Numbered from the stretch's first letter, positions 34,974 through 44,698 are shown. The stretch: DNA of 64,000 nt from Gammaproteobacteria bacterium (GCA_021772985.1 JAJFKX010000056.1:1-64000); one strand, 5' to 3'. The notes: generated by a model from the sequence alone, not told the origin. Numbers and translations are program-made.

Positions 34974-36374
34974 ATGCTGCCAACATTATGTCGTATTGCA
35001 TTGCTTACATTAGCCGTGCTGGTGCTATCGCCGCCGGGTCATGCCCAGGATGATCCGGCGGCGCCGGGCTGGCATGAAGAACAGTTGCTCGATGTTGCCG
35101 GGACTAGCCGTTATTACCGTTATTTTGTCCCGGCGCAATTGACCAATCCGGCAACGGTGGTGATTTTGCTGCATGGCGGTGGTTCCAATATGCGCGCCGT
35201 AACCAACCCTCCTGGCGGCAGTGGCAGTCTGTGGCCGGTAATAGCCGATCAACAGGGCATTCTGCTGCTGGTGCCCAATGGCACCAATATTGATACCGGT
35301 GACCCGGCCGGTCCGGCCGGTAACAAACAGAACTGGAACGATTGCCGCATCGGTGAAATTACCAGCACGGCGGATGATGTCGGTTTTATCGATACGCTGC
35401 TGGGCTGGACAGAAAGTATCTTCAACATTGATTCACAACGGGTTTACAGTACCGGCGCTTCCAATGGCGGCATGATGACTTACCGGTTGTTACAGGAACT
35501 GCCTGAACGGCTGGCTGCCGGTGCTGCCTTTATCGCCAACCAGCCCGAACCTTCGAATTGCCAGCCCAAAAACCTGCCGCGCTCAGTGATGATAGTGAAT
35601 GGTTCGGATGACCCAGTGGTACTGGAGGATGGTGGTCCGGTGGCCAATGCACGGCGCGGTTCATCATTAAGCGCAACGGCTACCATTCAACACTGGCAGC
35701 AAATCAATCAGACCTGGCAACTTCCAGCCAGCCAAACTGATTTTCCGGATATCAACCCAGACGATCAAAGCACTGTGCAAAGCACGCTGTATCGTGGCGG
35801 TGATAACGGTACCGAGATCCGTTATGACCGGGTGCTTGGTGGTGGACACAGTATGCCCAGCATCGAATTTGCCAAAAGCCCTTTGCTAATCCTGTTTACC
35901 GGCCCGCAAAACCGCGACATGGAAGGCAACCAGGAAGCCTGGCAATTTCTTTCCCGGCAACGCCGCGATGGCCGCAGTGATCAGATCCTGAACCCGGCTG
36001 CCCTGACAGGCGCCTGGTTTGACCCGCTAACCGATGGTGAAGGGCTGCTGCTGGTCAGCACGCCGTTTGGTTTGGGCGGGTTTTATTTTGGCAATGATGC
36101 ACAAGGCAGGCGATTATGGACGTTGAGCGAGTTGCATCTGGATGAACTGAGCTGGGGGGCGAGTATCACCCTGCAATTAAGCCAATCAGCATCAGGCAAC
36201 TTCGCCCAGCCTGCGCCACCCGCGCTGTCGGAAAACTGGGGAACACTGAGCCTGCAATTTAACGACTGCAATAACGCTACCGGTATATTGAATGGTGTGG
36301 ATGGCAGTAAGACCCTGGCCTTGATTCCGTTGACCACGGTCCGTGGTCAGGCTTGTATTCCACCTGATAATTAG
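34974..36374 (+). CDS. Secreted PHB-depolymerase/LpqC-type esterase
   Basis: About 466 residues from the ATG at 34974, which gives a proper signal peptide (IALLTLAVLVLSPPGHAQ). The catalytic domain (residues 30-320) has VVILLHGGGSN as oxyanion region, GASNGGMM with the nucleophilic Ser, NGSDDPVV for the acidic residue and GGGHSMP with the His. The C-terminal 130 residues are a beta-rich domain (TGAWFDPLTDGEGLLL) seen in some secreted proteins and possibly a binding module. It probably acts outside the cytoplasm on ester-linked polymers or small esters. It converges with the monooxygenase gene by a 4-nt overlap. Confidence 0.85.
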   Translation: MLPTLCRIALLTLAVLVLSPPGHAQDDPAAPGWHEEQLLDVAGTSRYYRYFVPAQLTNPATVVILLHGGGSNMRAVTNPPGGSGSLWPVIADQQGILLLVPNGTNIDTGDPAGPAGNKQNWNDCRIGEITSTADDVGFIDTLLGWTESIFNIDSQRVYSTGASNGGMMTYRLLQELPERLAAGAAFIANQPEPSNCQPKNLPRSVMIVNGSDDPVVLEDGGPVANARRGSSLSATATIQHWQQINQTWQLPASQTDFPDINPDDQSTVQSTLYRGGDNGTEIRYDRVLGGGHSMPSIEFAKSPLLILFTGPQNRDMEGNQEAWQFLSRQRRDGRSDQILNPAALTGAWFDPLTDGEGLLLVSTPFGLGGFYFGNDAQGRRLWTLSELHLDELSWGASITLQLSQSASGNFAQPAPPALSENWGTLSLQFNDCNNATGILNGVDGSKTLALIPLTTVRGQACIPPDN

Positions 36375-37573
36375 TCCAGCTTCAGCGCTTTATCAAATAA
36401 TCTGCCGGTTTTAACCCCGGCGACGGTGCGCACCACCTGTTTATACACCACCGGCATGTTCAACCAGGGGAAAGCAATATCCCGCAGACTGGATAACCAG
36501 CGGCTGTCTGATTGAAAAAACGGCGTTAACATCCGGCTGGCCCATTGGTAGTAACGGATATGCCGACGGCGGCGCTGTGAGTATTGAGCGAACGCCTGCT
36601 CGATCGATGCCCCGGTTTGCAGGCATTGCGCCAGCGTCCAGGCATCAATCAGCGCCAGATTAACCCCCTGGCCCAGTTGCGGGCTCATCGCGTGTGCGGC
36701 ATCACCAATACAAACCATCCGCTGATGGTGCCAACGCTGCATGACCACATCGCCATAACGGGCAAAGGTCAAACTGTGATGGTCGGTCATGCTGCCCAGC
36801 AAACATTCCAGCTCCGGCCAATAATCCAGTAACCGTTGCTGCCAGGCAGCAAAATCACCAGCCAGCCAGTCAGGATAGTCACTGGCTTTCAGACTCCAGA
36901 AAAAACTGACGCTGGGTACACCTGTATCCGGGTGCGGCCCAGTGGGCAATACACCCATCATCATCTGCGCGTGGTGGTATTTTTGCAGCAAACTGCCGGT
37001 GAAACGTTGCTGTTCATCAGCACAATGCGCCCACAGTGCTCCCCAGGGATATGGAATATGTTGCTGCCGGGTTGAGACATGCCGCCGTAAGGTCGACTGG
37101 CTGCCGTTGGCAATAATCAGCGCATCGAAACCGGCATATTGTCTGCCCTTGGTATCTACCAGGGCGCAGTGCTGTTGGTGTTCAGCCAAGCCATCAATAT
37201 CACAGCCGGTTTTGAATTCCACCCCTAGGTCTGTGGCCAAACGGTATAGCTCTGTGAACAGCAGACCACGGTGCACTCCCAGCCCATATGCCTGCGGCCA
37301 GATGTCGGCATAGTGCACATTCATGATCCGTTTGTGTCGGTGGTTGTGGCCAATCAGTGCTGCGATACGCGCAGATCCGGCGACAACCACGTCCAGCAGA
37401 CCCAAATGCTGCAGTACCTGCACCCCGCTGGGCTGTATCAGTACCCCGGCACCAATTGACTGCGGTTGTTCAAAGCGTTCCAGCAAGCTAACCCGATGCC
37501 CCGCCCTGGCCAGAAATATCGCAGCGGCCAGACCACCGATGCCGCCACCAATAATGCCAAAATGATATGCCAT
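36371..37573 (-). CDS. FAD-dependent aromatic-ring monooxygenase-like protein
   Basis: A 400-residue enzyme of the UbiH/salicylate-hydroxylase fold: GIIGGGIGGLAAAIFLARAGH binds FAD, and CIGDAAHAMSPQLGQGVNLALIDAW is the second FAD/flavin motif typical of class A monooxygenases. An RxxLFTELYR-like segment (LLFTELYRLATDLGVEF) fits the NAD(P)H side. The substrate may be a phenol or a related aromatic ring; no ring-cleavage gene is near. It converges with the esterase gene. Confidence 0.85.
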   Translation of the reverse strand: MAYHFGIIGGGIGGLAAAIFLARAGHRVSLLERFEQPQSIGAGVLIQPSGVQVLQHLGLLDVVVAGSARIAALIGHNHRHKRIMNVHYADIWPQAYGLGVHRGLLFTELYRLATDLGVEFKTGCDIDGLAEHQQHCALVDTKGRQYAGFDALIIANGSQSTLRRHVSTRQQHIPYPWGALWAHCADEQQRFTGSLLQKYHHAQMMMGVLPTGPHPDTGVPSVSFFWSLKASDYPDWLAGDFAAWQQRLLDYWPELECLLGSMTDHHSLTFARYGDVVMQRWHHQRMVCIGDAAHAMSPQLGQGVNLALIDAWTLAQCLQTGASIEQAFAQYSQRRRRHIRYYQWASRMLTPFFQSDSRWLSSLRDIAFPWLNMPVVYKQVVRTVAGVKTGRLFDKALKLD

Positions 37574-37723
37574 GAGTCAGCTGATACTGCTTACAAATCT
37601 GCCTGGATCATCCCATAGATGATATAGGGGCTGCACGACATTGTTGTTAATCCTGGCTGATAGTTTGTGTTGTTCAACCTTATTTCCCGTAAAATCCCAC
37701 CCCTTCATCCAATCTACCGGCCA

Positions 37724-38392
37724 ATGAACGATCGCTACCCTTTTTTACCTTTGGAATTTGCTGAGCAGGACAGCACTGAGATGCTGGCTGCGGCCAAGTC
37801 GTTTTATCAACATGTGAAGCAGCGTAGAACCGTGCGCGAATTTTCCGACCGGCCGGTGCCCAGGGAAATTATCAATAATGCATTGCTGGCCGCCGGTACC
37901 GCACCCAGCGGTGCGAATATGCAGCCGTGGCATTTTGTGGTGGTCAGTAATCCAACTGTAAAACAGCAAATCCGCAGCGCCGCAGAGCAGGAAGAAGTTG
38001 AATTTTATACCCGCCGCGCTTCCCAGGAGTGGCTGGATGCATTGGCGCCATTAGGTACAGATGAACACAAACCATTTCTGGAAACCGCACCTTATCTGAT
38101 TGTTATTTTCCTGAAGAAATTCAGTTTTGATCAGCACGGTAAACGCTTTAAGAATTATTACACGGCTGAATCAGTAGGTATTGCCACCGGTATTATGATT
38201 ACTGCATTGCATACTGCCGGGTTGGCAACTTTGACGCATACCCCCAGCCCGATGAAGTTTTTAAATAAGATACTTGGCCGACCCAGTACCGAGAGGCCGT
38301 TTTTGATTTTGGTCGCCGGCTATCCGGAAGACAATGCGACCGTACCGGATATCAGCAAGTTTCCGCTGGATGAAATCGCCAGTTTTATTTGA
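37724..38392 (+). CDS. Nitroreductase family protein
   Basis: About 222 residues from the ATG at 37724. The FMN-binding [36 protein letters not shown] is the classic nitroreductase opening; the [10 protein letters not shown] and [15 protein letters not shown] segments resemble the IYD (iodotyrosine deiodinase-like) subgroup. It reduces nitro- or halo-aromatic or quinone substrates using FMN. It is convergent with the RRM gene, which ends 3 bp away. Confidence 0.87.
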   Translation: MNDRYPFLPLEFAEQDSTEMLAAAKSFYQHVKQRRTVREFSDRPVPREIINNALLAAGTAPSGANMQPWHFVVVSNPTVKQQIRSAAEQEEVEFYTRRASQEWLDALAPLGTDEHKPFLETAPYLIVIFLKKFSFDQHGKRFKNYYTAESVGIATGIMITALHTAGLATLTHTPSPMKFLNKILGRPSTERPFLILVAGYPEDNATVPDISKFPLDEIASFI

Positions 38393-38394
38393 AT

Positions 38395-38661
38395 CTAACG
38401 ACGTCTGCCGCCGCGTCCAGTGCGCGGTTGTTCAAATTTAACAGCCAGCATGTTGCCCTCAAAAGATGCACCATCCAGGCCGGCAATAGCAGCCCGCGCC
38501 TCATGACCTTCCATTTCGATAAAAGCAAAGCCTTTGCAATTACCGGAAAACAGATCTTTGGCCAGGTTGATGGAGCGGACAGTGCCATACTGTGAAAACA
38601 GTGTGGTCAAAGAATCTTCAGTTGTGGTGGGCGGTAAGTGGCCGACAAATAGTTTTTTCAA
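38395..38661 (-). CDS. Single-RRM RNA-binding protein
   Basis: 88 residues with one RRM fold: RNP2 as KLFVGHLPP and RNP1 as CKGFAFIEM, ending in an RGG-like tail (TGRGGRRR). The start is TTG with AAGGAG well placed before it. Such bacterial RRM proteins (Rbp-type) are cold- or stress-linked in several groups. Its end is nearly in contact with the nitroreductase stop, and it lies downstream of cspA on the same strand, with the cspA terminator between. Confidence 0.9.
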   Translation of the reverse strand: MKKLFVGHLPPTTTEDSLTTLFSQYGTVRSINLAKDLFSGNCKGFAFIEMEGHEARAAIAGLDGASFEGNMLAVKFEQPRTGRGGRRR

Positions 38662-38684
38662 CGTGAAGCTCCTTTTAGATTAGA

Positions 38685-38713
38685 AAAAAAACCCCGCGAT
38701 AGATCGCGGGGTT
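38685..38713 (-). terminator. Rho-independent terminator of cspA
   Basis: AACCCCGCGAT and ATCGCGGGGTT pair perfectly around AG and are followed on the minus strand by eight T. It is 34 bp past the cspA stop. Confidence 0.9.
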
Positions 38714-38746
38714 GGTGTTTGGTGAGTCACCAAACCAATTAGGACG

Positions 38747-38947
38747 TTAGGCCTGTAAGTTGGCAGCCTGCGGGCCTTTAGCGCCGTCTTCCACGTCAAA
38801 GCTTACTTGCTGACCATCAGCCAGTGTGTGCAAACCTGATTTAGAAAGCGCAGAAATGTGAACAAATACATCTTTGCTGCCATCGGAAGGAGCGATAAAG
38901 CCGAAGCCTTTGGTTTCGTCAAACCATTTGACGGTTCCTGTTGCCAT
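38747..38947 (-). CDS. cspA: Cold-shock-domain protein
   Basis: 66 residues with [15 protein letters not shown] (RNP1) and DVFVHISAL (RNP2), typical of CspA proteins, which melt RNA structure at low temperature or in transitions between growth states. A 245-bp gap lies upstream (to the Mrr-type gene at 39193), which leaves room for the long 5' leader usual in this family; I did not find a cold-box by eye. The gene has its own strong terminator. Confidence 0.95.
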   Translation of the reverse strand: MATGTVKWFDETKGFGFIAPSDGSKDVFVHISALSKSGLHTLADGQQVSFDVEDGAKGPQAANLQA

Positions 38948-39192
38948 GATAATTACCTCATTAAGCGTTAAAAAATTTAAAAGTGTTACTAAGTCTTACG
39001 AGGTATTGAGCAGGGTAGAACTTGAAAAGGACTTCTGACAGAACCAGGATAGAATGTAGTAATGCATAGTGTATCCGGTTTTGAGGCCGACGAACACCAT
39101 ACACTGCCCTATATAAGGGGCGAATGCGACATTTCAAGCATTATCCGGGGTTGTTTTCGTATTAGCCTAATGGTGTATCTGGTATCACAACG

Positions 39193-40029
39193 CTAAAGCC
39201 CGCGAATCCCCCGACATTTCGGATAGCTGGAACACCCCCAGAATTGATTGCCCGCATTGCTGCCCTGGCGGGCAGTTCGCAGCACCATTTTTAGGTTGCA
39301 GTTGGGGCAGCTTGGGTTTTGAGATAGTGGTTGGTGCTCCGGTGCCTGCTGTTCGGCAAGGTCTATTGAATCCGGACTGACACGCCGGATGATTTCACGA
39401 CCATCAATCAATTCGATATTTCTGCCACGCACAAAATCACTCGCACTTTCGGTAAACTCGCCGGAGGTCACCACAAAGCCACCAACCGCACCCTTAGCGG
39501 CGATTGCCCCCAGCAATTCACGCACCACTTTGACGCCCACCCTGGTTGCCCGCCATTGTTTGCACTGCACCAGGTATTTATCACCATCTTTGATAACGAC
39601 CAGATCTATGCCGTCATCCGGGCCGGTTTGTGCCAGTTGTCTGACGGTATAACCTTGTTGCTGGAAGAATTGGCCGACCAGCAATTCAAATTCACGCCAC
39701 GAAGTTTCGTTTAGCGTTTGCAGCTTTGGATTTTTGACCAGATGGCCATAAAGCCTTTTCTTTTTGCGGCTGGAGATTATCGAAACCACTGCACCAATGA
39801 GAAAATAAAATGGCAATACATACTGTAATATCCGGGCAACACTGATGAACATTTGCTTGGTAACAACACGGCCCATGTCTTGCATATTCGATGTTGTTTC
39901 GACCGGAACATCTGAGAACAAACCCAAACCAAAATAGGCAATACCTGCCAGACCGATACTGATCCACCAGGGGAATTTGGCGGATGCGCTGATGATGAGT
40001 GTTGCGAGTGATTCGTTTCTTCTTGCCAT
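39193..40029 (-). CDS. Membrane Mrr-type nuclease-like protein with zinc finger
   Basis: About 278 residues. Two hydrophobic helices (WWISIGLAGIAYFGLGLF and ILQYVLPFYFLIGAVVSII) are followed by an Mrr_cat nuclease domain (WREFELLVGQFFQQQGY, DDGIDLVVI, YLVQCKQW, GFVVTSGEFT); Asp and QxK residues of the active site are present. The C-terminus is a topoisomerase-type zinc finger (CPNCNLKM... CSSYPKC). Mrr nucleases cut methylated DNA. Membrane attachment is unusual for that role. I start at the ATG at 40029. It lies next to a second, soluble Mrr-like gene. Confidence 0.87.
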   Translation of the reverse strand: MARRNESLATLIISASAKFPWWISIGLAGIAYFGLGLFSDVPVETTSNMQDMGRVVTKQMFISVARILQYVLPFYFLIGAVVSIISSRKKKRLYGHLVKNPKLQTLNETSWREFELLVGQFFQQQGYTVRQLAQTGPDDGIDLVVIKDGDKYLVQCKQWRATRVGVKVVRELLGAIAAKGAVGGFVVTSGEFTESASDFVRGRNIELIDGREIIRRVSPDSIDLAEQQAPEHQPLSQNPSCPNCNLKMVLRTARQGSNAGNQFWGCSSYPKCRGIRGL

Positions 40030-40077
40030 CCTTTGCAAAGCCTCTATTAATTTATTTAACGACTATCCGCACGTTTA

Positions 40078-40986
40078 TTATGGATCTTCGAAATAATCTG
40101 TATCAATTCTTTTTATCGCAATGTTGCGGATGGTTGAAACACCAATACTATGCTCAATCATCAAATCGGCAAGCCTCGCACCATCAATTAAAATAATTTT
40201 TTGAGTCACAGCTTTTGCATAGTCAATTGCAGTATTGGCAAAAGTACTTGTGGTTATAAATACGCCTTTGTTGGCCTGTTTACCGGCAAGCGCACCGACA
40301 AAGCTTTGAATTTCTTTACGCCCTACGGTATTTTGCCAGCGCTTCGCTTGGACATAGATAACATCAAGACCAAGACGGTCTTCATTGATGACACCATCAA
40401 TACCTTCATCATTGGATTTTTTTGTGACGTGAGCAGCTTCTTCTCTTGAACCTCCGTATCCCATCGCAAATAATAAATCCACAACCAACTTCTCAAAACG
40501 AAATGGATCCATTTCTGCCATAACATCTAATAGTGAGTTCGCTAAAGAATCATTGAGTTCTTCGAAGGCTTCCTCAATTCTTTCATTTGGAGGTTGGAAT
40601 TCAGCTTCATTTGCGATTGTAATCAATGGTTTCTGTTTTTTAGGCGCATGAAACCAAGCTTTATGCCTTGGAATGGTATCAAGAAACTTAAGGTTAAGGT
40701 TTGGAGGCGGTGCTTGAAGGAGATTCATTCCCTCCTCTGAAATACGGTAATTTCCTCGTGTTACTTGTTCAACTAATCCAGCTTTATTGAGATGAGTTCT
40801 GGCCCAGCCAGCTCGGTTCGCAAGTCGAGTAGATTGCCCACTCGGAATCATTTCTTGCTTATCTTCTTCACTAAGCTCGAAATAGTTTTCCAATGCCTTC
40901 TTCACCTCTCGCATATGATGAACTTCTCTATCTGAGAGAAATTGAAGAAAGGGAAGGAACATTTCCTGGAATCCAGGTACCGCCAT
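40078..40986 (-). CDS. mrr: Mrr-family restriction endonuclease
   Basis: About 302 residues. The N-terminus (FLPFLQFLSDREVHHMREVKKALENYF, then ARTHLNKAGLVEQVTRGNYRISEEG) is the Mrr winged-helix recognition domain, and the C-terminal domain (FRFEKLVVDLLFAMGYG, DEGIDGVI, DVIYVQAKRW, GVFITTSTFA) is the Mrr catalytic domain. The family cuts DNA containing foreign methylation and can respond to high pressure. The ATG at 40986 is chosen over a start 12 bases upstream. It is visibly AT-richer than the flanking metabolic genes, compatible with transfer. Confidence 0.92.
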   Translation of the reverse strand: MAVPGFQEMFLPFLQFLSDREVHHMREVKKALENYFELSEEDKQEMIPSGQSTRLANRAGWARTHLNKAGLVEQVTRGNYRISEEGMNLLQAPPPNLNLKFLDTIPRHKAWFHAPKKQKPLITIANEAEFQPPNERIEEAFEELNDSLANSLLDVMAEMDPFRFEKLVVDLLFAMGYGGSREEAAHVTKKSNDEGIDGVINEDRLGLDVIYVQAKRWQNTVGRKEIQSFVGALAGKQANKGVFITTSTFANTAIDYAKAVTQKIILIDGARLADLMIEHSIGVSTIRNIAIKRIDTDYFEDP

Positions 40987-41116
40987 GTTATTTAGCATCC
41001 ATTAATTAGTGAGTTTTTTATTCAAGAATGAATATTGATAGTACGATAAACATGCAAAATTATGATCCCCGCCTTTCATGTGACCTTCTTAAATTTAACC
41101 TTGGCGCTTTACCTTA

Positions 41117-41815
41117 TTAGTACCAGATAGCCATATCCACACCTTTATCATCATACACCGGCACCGCTGGAAACCGTCCAGCATCACCAGCCACTATACG
41201 TTTTGCAGTCCAGAGAGCAATCAATGCATCCAGAATATCATCATCTGCTGCTTGCTTTTTCTTAGGAAATTTATCGCGAATCAAAGGGAAATGATCTTCG
41301 CCAAGCACCCGCGCCAGAATAGTACGGCGATGCAATAATCCAGCCACTGTTTTCTTGCTTTCCGGCAGAGTCTGAAATCCATTCGCCGCCCAAAAGCAGA
41401 CCTCGGGATGGGTTTCATAGAACATGGATTGGTTGATTAATCCGCTTTGCATGGCTTGATCAACATCCAAAATCGCCGGGAAAATATTGAATGCCTGTTT
41501 TGAAAAACCCTTGCCCGACTGCTTGCGATGATGCGCTAGTGCTTGCTGATAGTCTTCAAATGCGAACGCCGAGCGAAGCGGGACCATAAATACACTGCTT
41601 CGCCGCGGGCCAACGGCTTTGCGGGCTTGCATTTCGGCAGCACGTGGAAATTCAGACGGCAAGCCGATTGGGACATCTGCGGCGATAGTGACTTCTTTGC
41701 CTAAGTGGTTCAGCATGTCTTCAATGGCTGGGAACAGATGCGCTGACAATTCACCATCTTGTTCTGCAATGGTCAGCCATCCAGCTTTGCTGCGGTCGGT
41801 GCCGATACAGATCAT
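41117..41815 (-). CDS. DUF429 family protein
   Basis: 232 residues. The RNase H-like fold is suggested by CIGTDRSKAGWLTIAEQDGE and IAADVPIGLP, the DUF429 signature, and FYETHPEVCFWAANG later; acidic residues in DRS, ADVPIG and DDDILDALIAL could form the metal site. The family is predicted to include nucleases but its function is not established. It overlaps the NERD gene by 4 nt on the same strand, so the two are coupled. Confidence 0.85.
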   Translation of the reverse strand: MICIGTDRSKAGWLTIAEQDGELSAHLFPAIEDMLNHLGKEVTIAADVPIGLPSEFPRAAEMQARKAVGPRRSSVFMVPLRSAFAFEDYQQALAHHRKQSGKGFSKQAFNIFPAILDVDQAMQSGLINQSMFYETHPEVCFWAANGFQTLPESKKTVAGLLHRRTILARVLGEDHFPLIRDKFPKKKQAADDDILDALIALWTAKRIVAGDAGRFPAVPVYDDKGVDMAIWY

Positions 41816-42738
41816 GTCACTCTCAATATCTCACCCGGCGGCAAGTCAGTCACCTTCTGATCAATTTGATAGGCAATTTGCTGAATCTGCTGCTCAGTTA
41901 ATTGCTGCTGTTTCGGCTTTAAAAAGTAGCTGTCCAATTTTTTACCAGGCAACACAGCCACCAGCGGCTTTGCCGCCGGCCATTCGATATACCATCCGGG
42001 CAATACCACAACCGGCTGGACTTGGACTTGCATGCCAGTTGCGCCAGTTAACCATTGACTTGCCCATCGAGCTTGCCGCTTGGCCTGATCGATTGGCGCA
42101 GTTTCTACCCTGTTCGGAAAATGCAGCGCCTTGCCATCGTATTTAACCCTGGCCTGCTGTTGCGTTTGCGATTTACCTTTATCACGCTTGGAACGGCCTT
42201 TGGTTTCAACCGCAAAAATTCCGTTTTTACCCACCACCAAATGATCGATATTAAATCCATCTGCAGGAATATCATGAAATACACGATAACCGTGCAACAT
42301 TAATTGATCCAGTTCCTGGGCCACTGCCAGCTCACATTCATAACCGAGCCTGAGATTACGCAACTGGGCACGCATTTGAATCAGCTTTCTGCCGTAATGG
42401 ATATAGACGATTATGCAAAATAGTATAAAACTCAACTTAAATGCAAAAAAGTCGGGCAAATTTAACCAATCAGTAAAAATGTAATAGCAGCTGATCATGC
42501 ACGGCGCTACCAGCGTGATGTACATAATCGGTGTCATCAAATCAAAATCGACTCTGACTATTTTTTCCATTAGTGAAGCACCTGGTGGGCGGCGCATGGA
42601 TCGGGTTAGTGGGTTAAGGTGGTTTTTGTAAGCTCTTTTTTGCAACGCCACAGGAATGGTTATTGTTATCAATAAAGGACCCAGCAAAACCAACCACATG
42701 GCCAGTACCGCCATAAAAATATTAATGACCCCATTCAT
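41812..42738 (-). CDS. Membrane NERD-domain protein
   Basis: 308 residues with a membrane helix at the N-terminus (FMAVLAMWLVLLGPLLITITIPV) and a hairpin later (IMYITLVAPCMISCYYIF, LSFILFCIIVYIHYG), then a NERD (nuclease-related) domain: GYECELAVAQELDQLMLHGYRVFHDIP, FNIDHLVVGKNGIFAVETKGR with the E-x-K of the PD-(D/E)xK fold. NERD proteins are predicted nucleases in DNA processing. Coupled to the DUF429 gene. Confidence 0.87.
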   Translation of the reverse strand: MNGVINIFMAVLAMWLVLLGPLLITITIPVALQKRAYKNHLNPLTRSMRRPPGASLMEKIVRVDFDLMTPIMYITLVAPCMISCYYIFTDWLNLPDFFAFKLSFILFCIIVYIHYGRKLIQMRAQLRNLRLGYECELAVAQELDQLMLHGYRVFHDIPADGFNIDHLVVGKNGIFAVETKGRSKRDKGKSQTQQQARVKYDGKALHFPNRVETAPIDQAKRQARWASQWLTGATGMQVQVQPVVVLPGWYIEWPAAKPLVAVLPGKKLDSYFLKPKQQQLTEQQIQQIAYQIDQKVTDLPPGEILRVT

Positions 42739-42840
42739 GGAATGTGTTCCCTATTAGATTCCCTACTCGTCAGTTTAACTTTCGCTACCGGAAATTTCCA
42801 TTCGTCCCATCAGCGCTGTTTATTAAACCAGGTAGCTTAT

Positions 42841-44136
42841 TCACCATGTCATTTTGAGTGTGCGGTTAACGTGCTGTTTTAGCTTGACTGGAATACCGAG
42901 TTCATCGGCCAATTCATTCCAGTCTAAAAATGCGGTCAGTACTTGCTCAAGGATGTGTTTCCAGCGTCCGCGTGGTAACCCTGCGTAATCGGCTAGTTGT
43001 TTTAAATCTTGGCTGGTAAAACCATTGGTTTTGCCGTTAATGCTGAGTTGGTGGTTTTTGGTATAGTCACTACCCTCGGCATGACACAAATCGTAAGCAG
43101 GGCTCAAGTCCCATTGCCCTTGCCGATCCATCATGAAGGCTATGTTTTTTACATGGTCGTCATGGTTGCAGGCAACAATATTGAATACCGTGCGGCGGAA
43201 TTGTTGTTCAATGGTGGCTTGCGATATGCCCAGCTGCTTCATTGTCATGATCACTTGTTCATACGAGTAGTGACCGCTTTCCCAATAATCAAAATGCGCT
43301 ATTGCCGCAAGTGTCTGGACAAACTTTTTGCCGCCATTATCATCACGATCAAAACGCTTCGTCATAAAATGGTTACGGCCATTTTCGGTAAATAACCGGC
43401 TTTCCATCATGTTGATGCCACAGCGTTTTGCCACTAGATAATAGCTGTATTCAAGCAATCCATAACCAACCGGGTCCATCACGCCCCAGTCGCCATTAAA
43501 TTCAACGCCGTCGAATTTGATCAGCCAATGTTCAAACCCTTTAGGCAGCACCAACTGACCGGAACGAACCTGATTGGTTTCCGGGTGATAGGCAATCACT
43601 GCCTTGGGTCGCGCACCGCCAGCTGAGGTGCCGACGCTTAGAATATCCAACAGCGCTTGTTTCCCGTTGGCTTCACTTAGTTTTGAGTCCAGGGTTTTCT
43701 TTCGAGCAAATGCCAATGAGGCAAGTTCAACCAGTTGTTGCACTTCCAGTTGTTTGTCTGGAGTGTTAACTACCTCCATAGCTGGCTCAAATTCCAGCGC
43801 TCCCATGCCCCTGACGCCGGTGTAGCAGAGCCGATCAACGGCATTAAATTCTTCTGGTATCTGCCCGCGCTGGGCAAGCCAGACATCAATCAGGCTGTTG
43901 CCATATTTATCCGGAAGACTGTCAGACAACAGCCCTGGCAAACCATGAAACGAGCGGGGTTGCAGGTTGCTAAACTGATAAATGTAGCGTGCTTTGAGCG
44001 GCATCATCAGTGGTGCAAGTTCAACGCCACGCTGAGCAAAATCCGGGGCATATTCAAACCGGGCAAAACGCTCGCCAGTATCCATTGAGACATAGCCAAT
44101 GGTTGTGCCCCACAGTTTGACAGTGGCAGTGGTCAA
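42841..44136 (-). CDS. hipA: HipA-family serine/threonine kinase toxin
   Basis: A 431-residue HipA-like kinase: N-terminal HipA_N (LWGTTIGYVSMD, GLPGLLSDSLPDKYG), the Gly-rich SAGGARPKAVIAY, ATP-binding HWLIKFDG, and the catalytic NHDDHVKNIAFMM with SPAYDLCHAEG at the DFG position. HipA of E. coli phosphorylates GltX and causes persistence. The start is TTG, overlapping the stop of the antitoxin gene by 4 nt. The operon is preceded by a cluster of HipB-type palindromes. Confidence 0.9.
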   Translation of the reverse strand: MTTATVKLWGTTIGYVSMDTGERFARFEYAPDFAQRGVELAPLMMPLKARYIYQFSNLQPRSFHGLPGLLSDSLPDKYGNSLIDVWLAQRGQIPEEFNAVDRLCYTGVRGMGALEFEPAMEVVNTPDKQLEVQQLVELASLAFARKKTLDSKLSEANGKQALLDILSVGTSAGGARPKAVIAYHPETNQVRSGQLVLPKGFEHWLIKFDGVEFNGDWGVMDPVGYGLLEYSYYLVAKRCGINMMESRLFTENGRNHFMTKRFDRDDNGGKKFVQTLAAIAHFDYWESGHYSYEQVIMTMKQLGISQATIEQQFRRTVFNIVACNHDDHVKNIAFMMDRQGQWDLSPAYDLCHAEGSDYTKNHQLSINGKTNGFTSQDLKQLADYAGLPRGRWKHILEQVLTAFLDWNELADELGIPVKLKQHVNRTLKMTW

Positions 44137-44468
44137 GCGCCTTCATCCTCCCATGTTGAAGCCTCTGCAGGTGATGAGCGCTTATATCGGGCGCCCTTCT
44201 CTGCCAGCACCTCTGCCATGGGCGAATTGAAGGTTTCCGGTAACAGACTATCGATTGAGCTGGTCAGCTGCAGCGCTTTCAAAATTTTCAGCCAAGAGCC
44301 CAACTGGCTATCTTGCCCATCTTCTATTCTGCGCAGGGTTGCCACACCAATACCGGCTTGTTCGGCCAGCCTGTCCTGGGAGAAGTGCTGTTGCTTGCGA
44401 ACCCGACTAAGACGCTTTCCGAGTTCTTTTAGTATGCTGTTGTTTGGTGTTAGAGTATCGATTTTCAT
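44133..44468 (-). CDS. hipB: HipB-type XRE antitoxin
   Basis: 111 residues with an HTH_3 domain (LGKRLSRVRKQQHFSQDRLAEQAGIGVATLRRIEDGQDSQLGSWLKILKAL) and a C-terminal tail (MAEVLAEKGARYKRSS...) that usually contacts HipA. It is the first gene of the hipBA operon and the likely repressor at the palindromes upstream. The order antitoxin-toxin with a 4-nt overlap is canonical. Confidence 0.88.
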   Translation of the reverse strand: MKIDTLTPNNSILKELGKRLSRVRKQQHFSQDRLAEQAGIGVATLRRIEDGQDSQLGSWLKILKALQLTSSIDSLLPETFNSPMAEVLAEKGARYKRSSPAEASTWEDEGA

Positions 44469-44471
44469 ACC

Positions 44472-44698
44472 ATCATATATGATATTAATTTAGCTAAATA
44501 CAACAATATAATATCATATATGATAGTTATATTTCTAGTTTGAAACCTTGAATCAATCAAACTGTAAAACTCTAAACATTATTCAGGCATCAGAGCTGGA
44601 AATGTATAGCAAACGAAAGACTCATCGTTTGTTCATATCATATATGATATTTAATAGCTATTAATACTCAATAAACTATTATATATGATATATATCAT
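44472..44698. promoter_or_regulatory. HipB operator cluster
   Basis: Three exact copies of ATCATATATGAT at 44472-44483, 44513-44524 and 44637-44648, plus a related palindrome ATGATATATATCAT at 44685-44698. The first two flank the hipB start region. A repressor that covers several sites would loop or tightly shut the promoter. The rest of 44484-44840 has no gene I can support. Confidence 0.78.
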
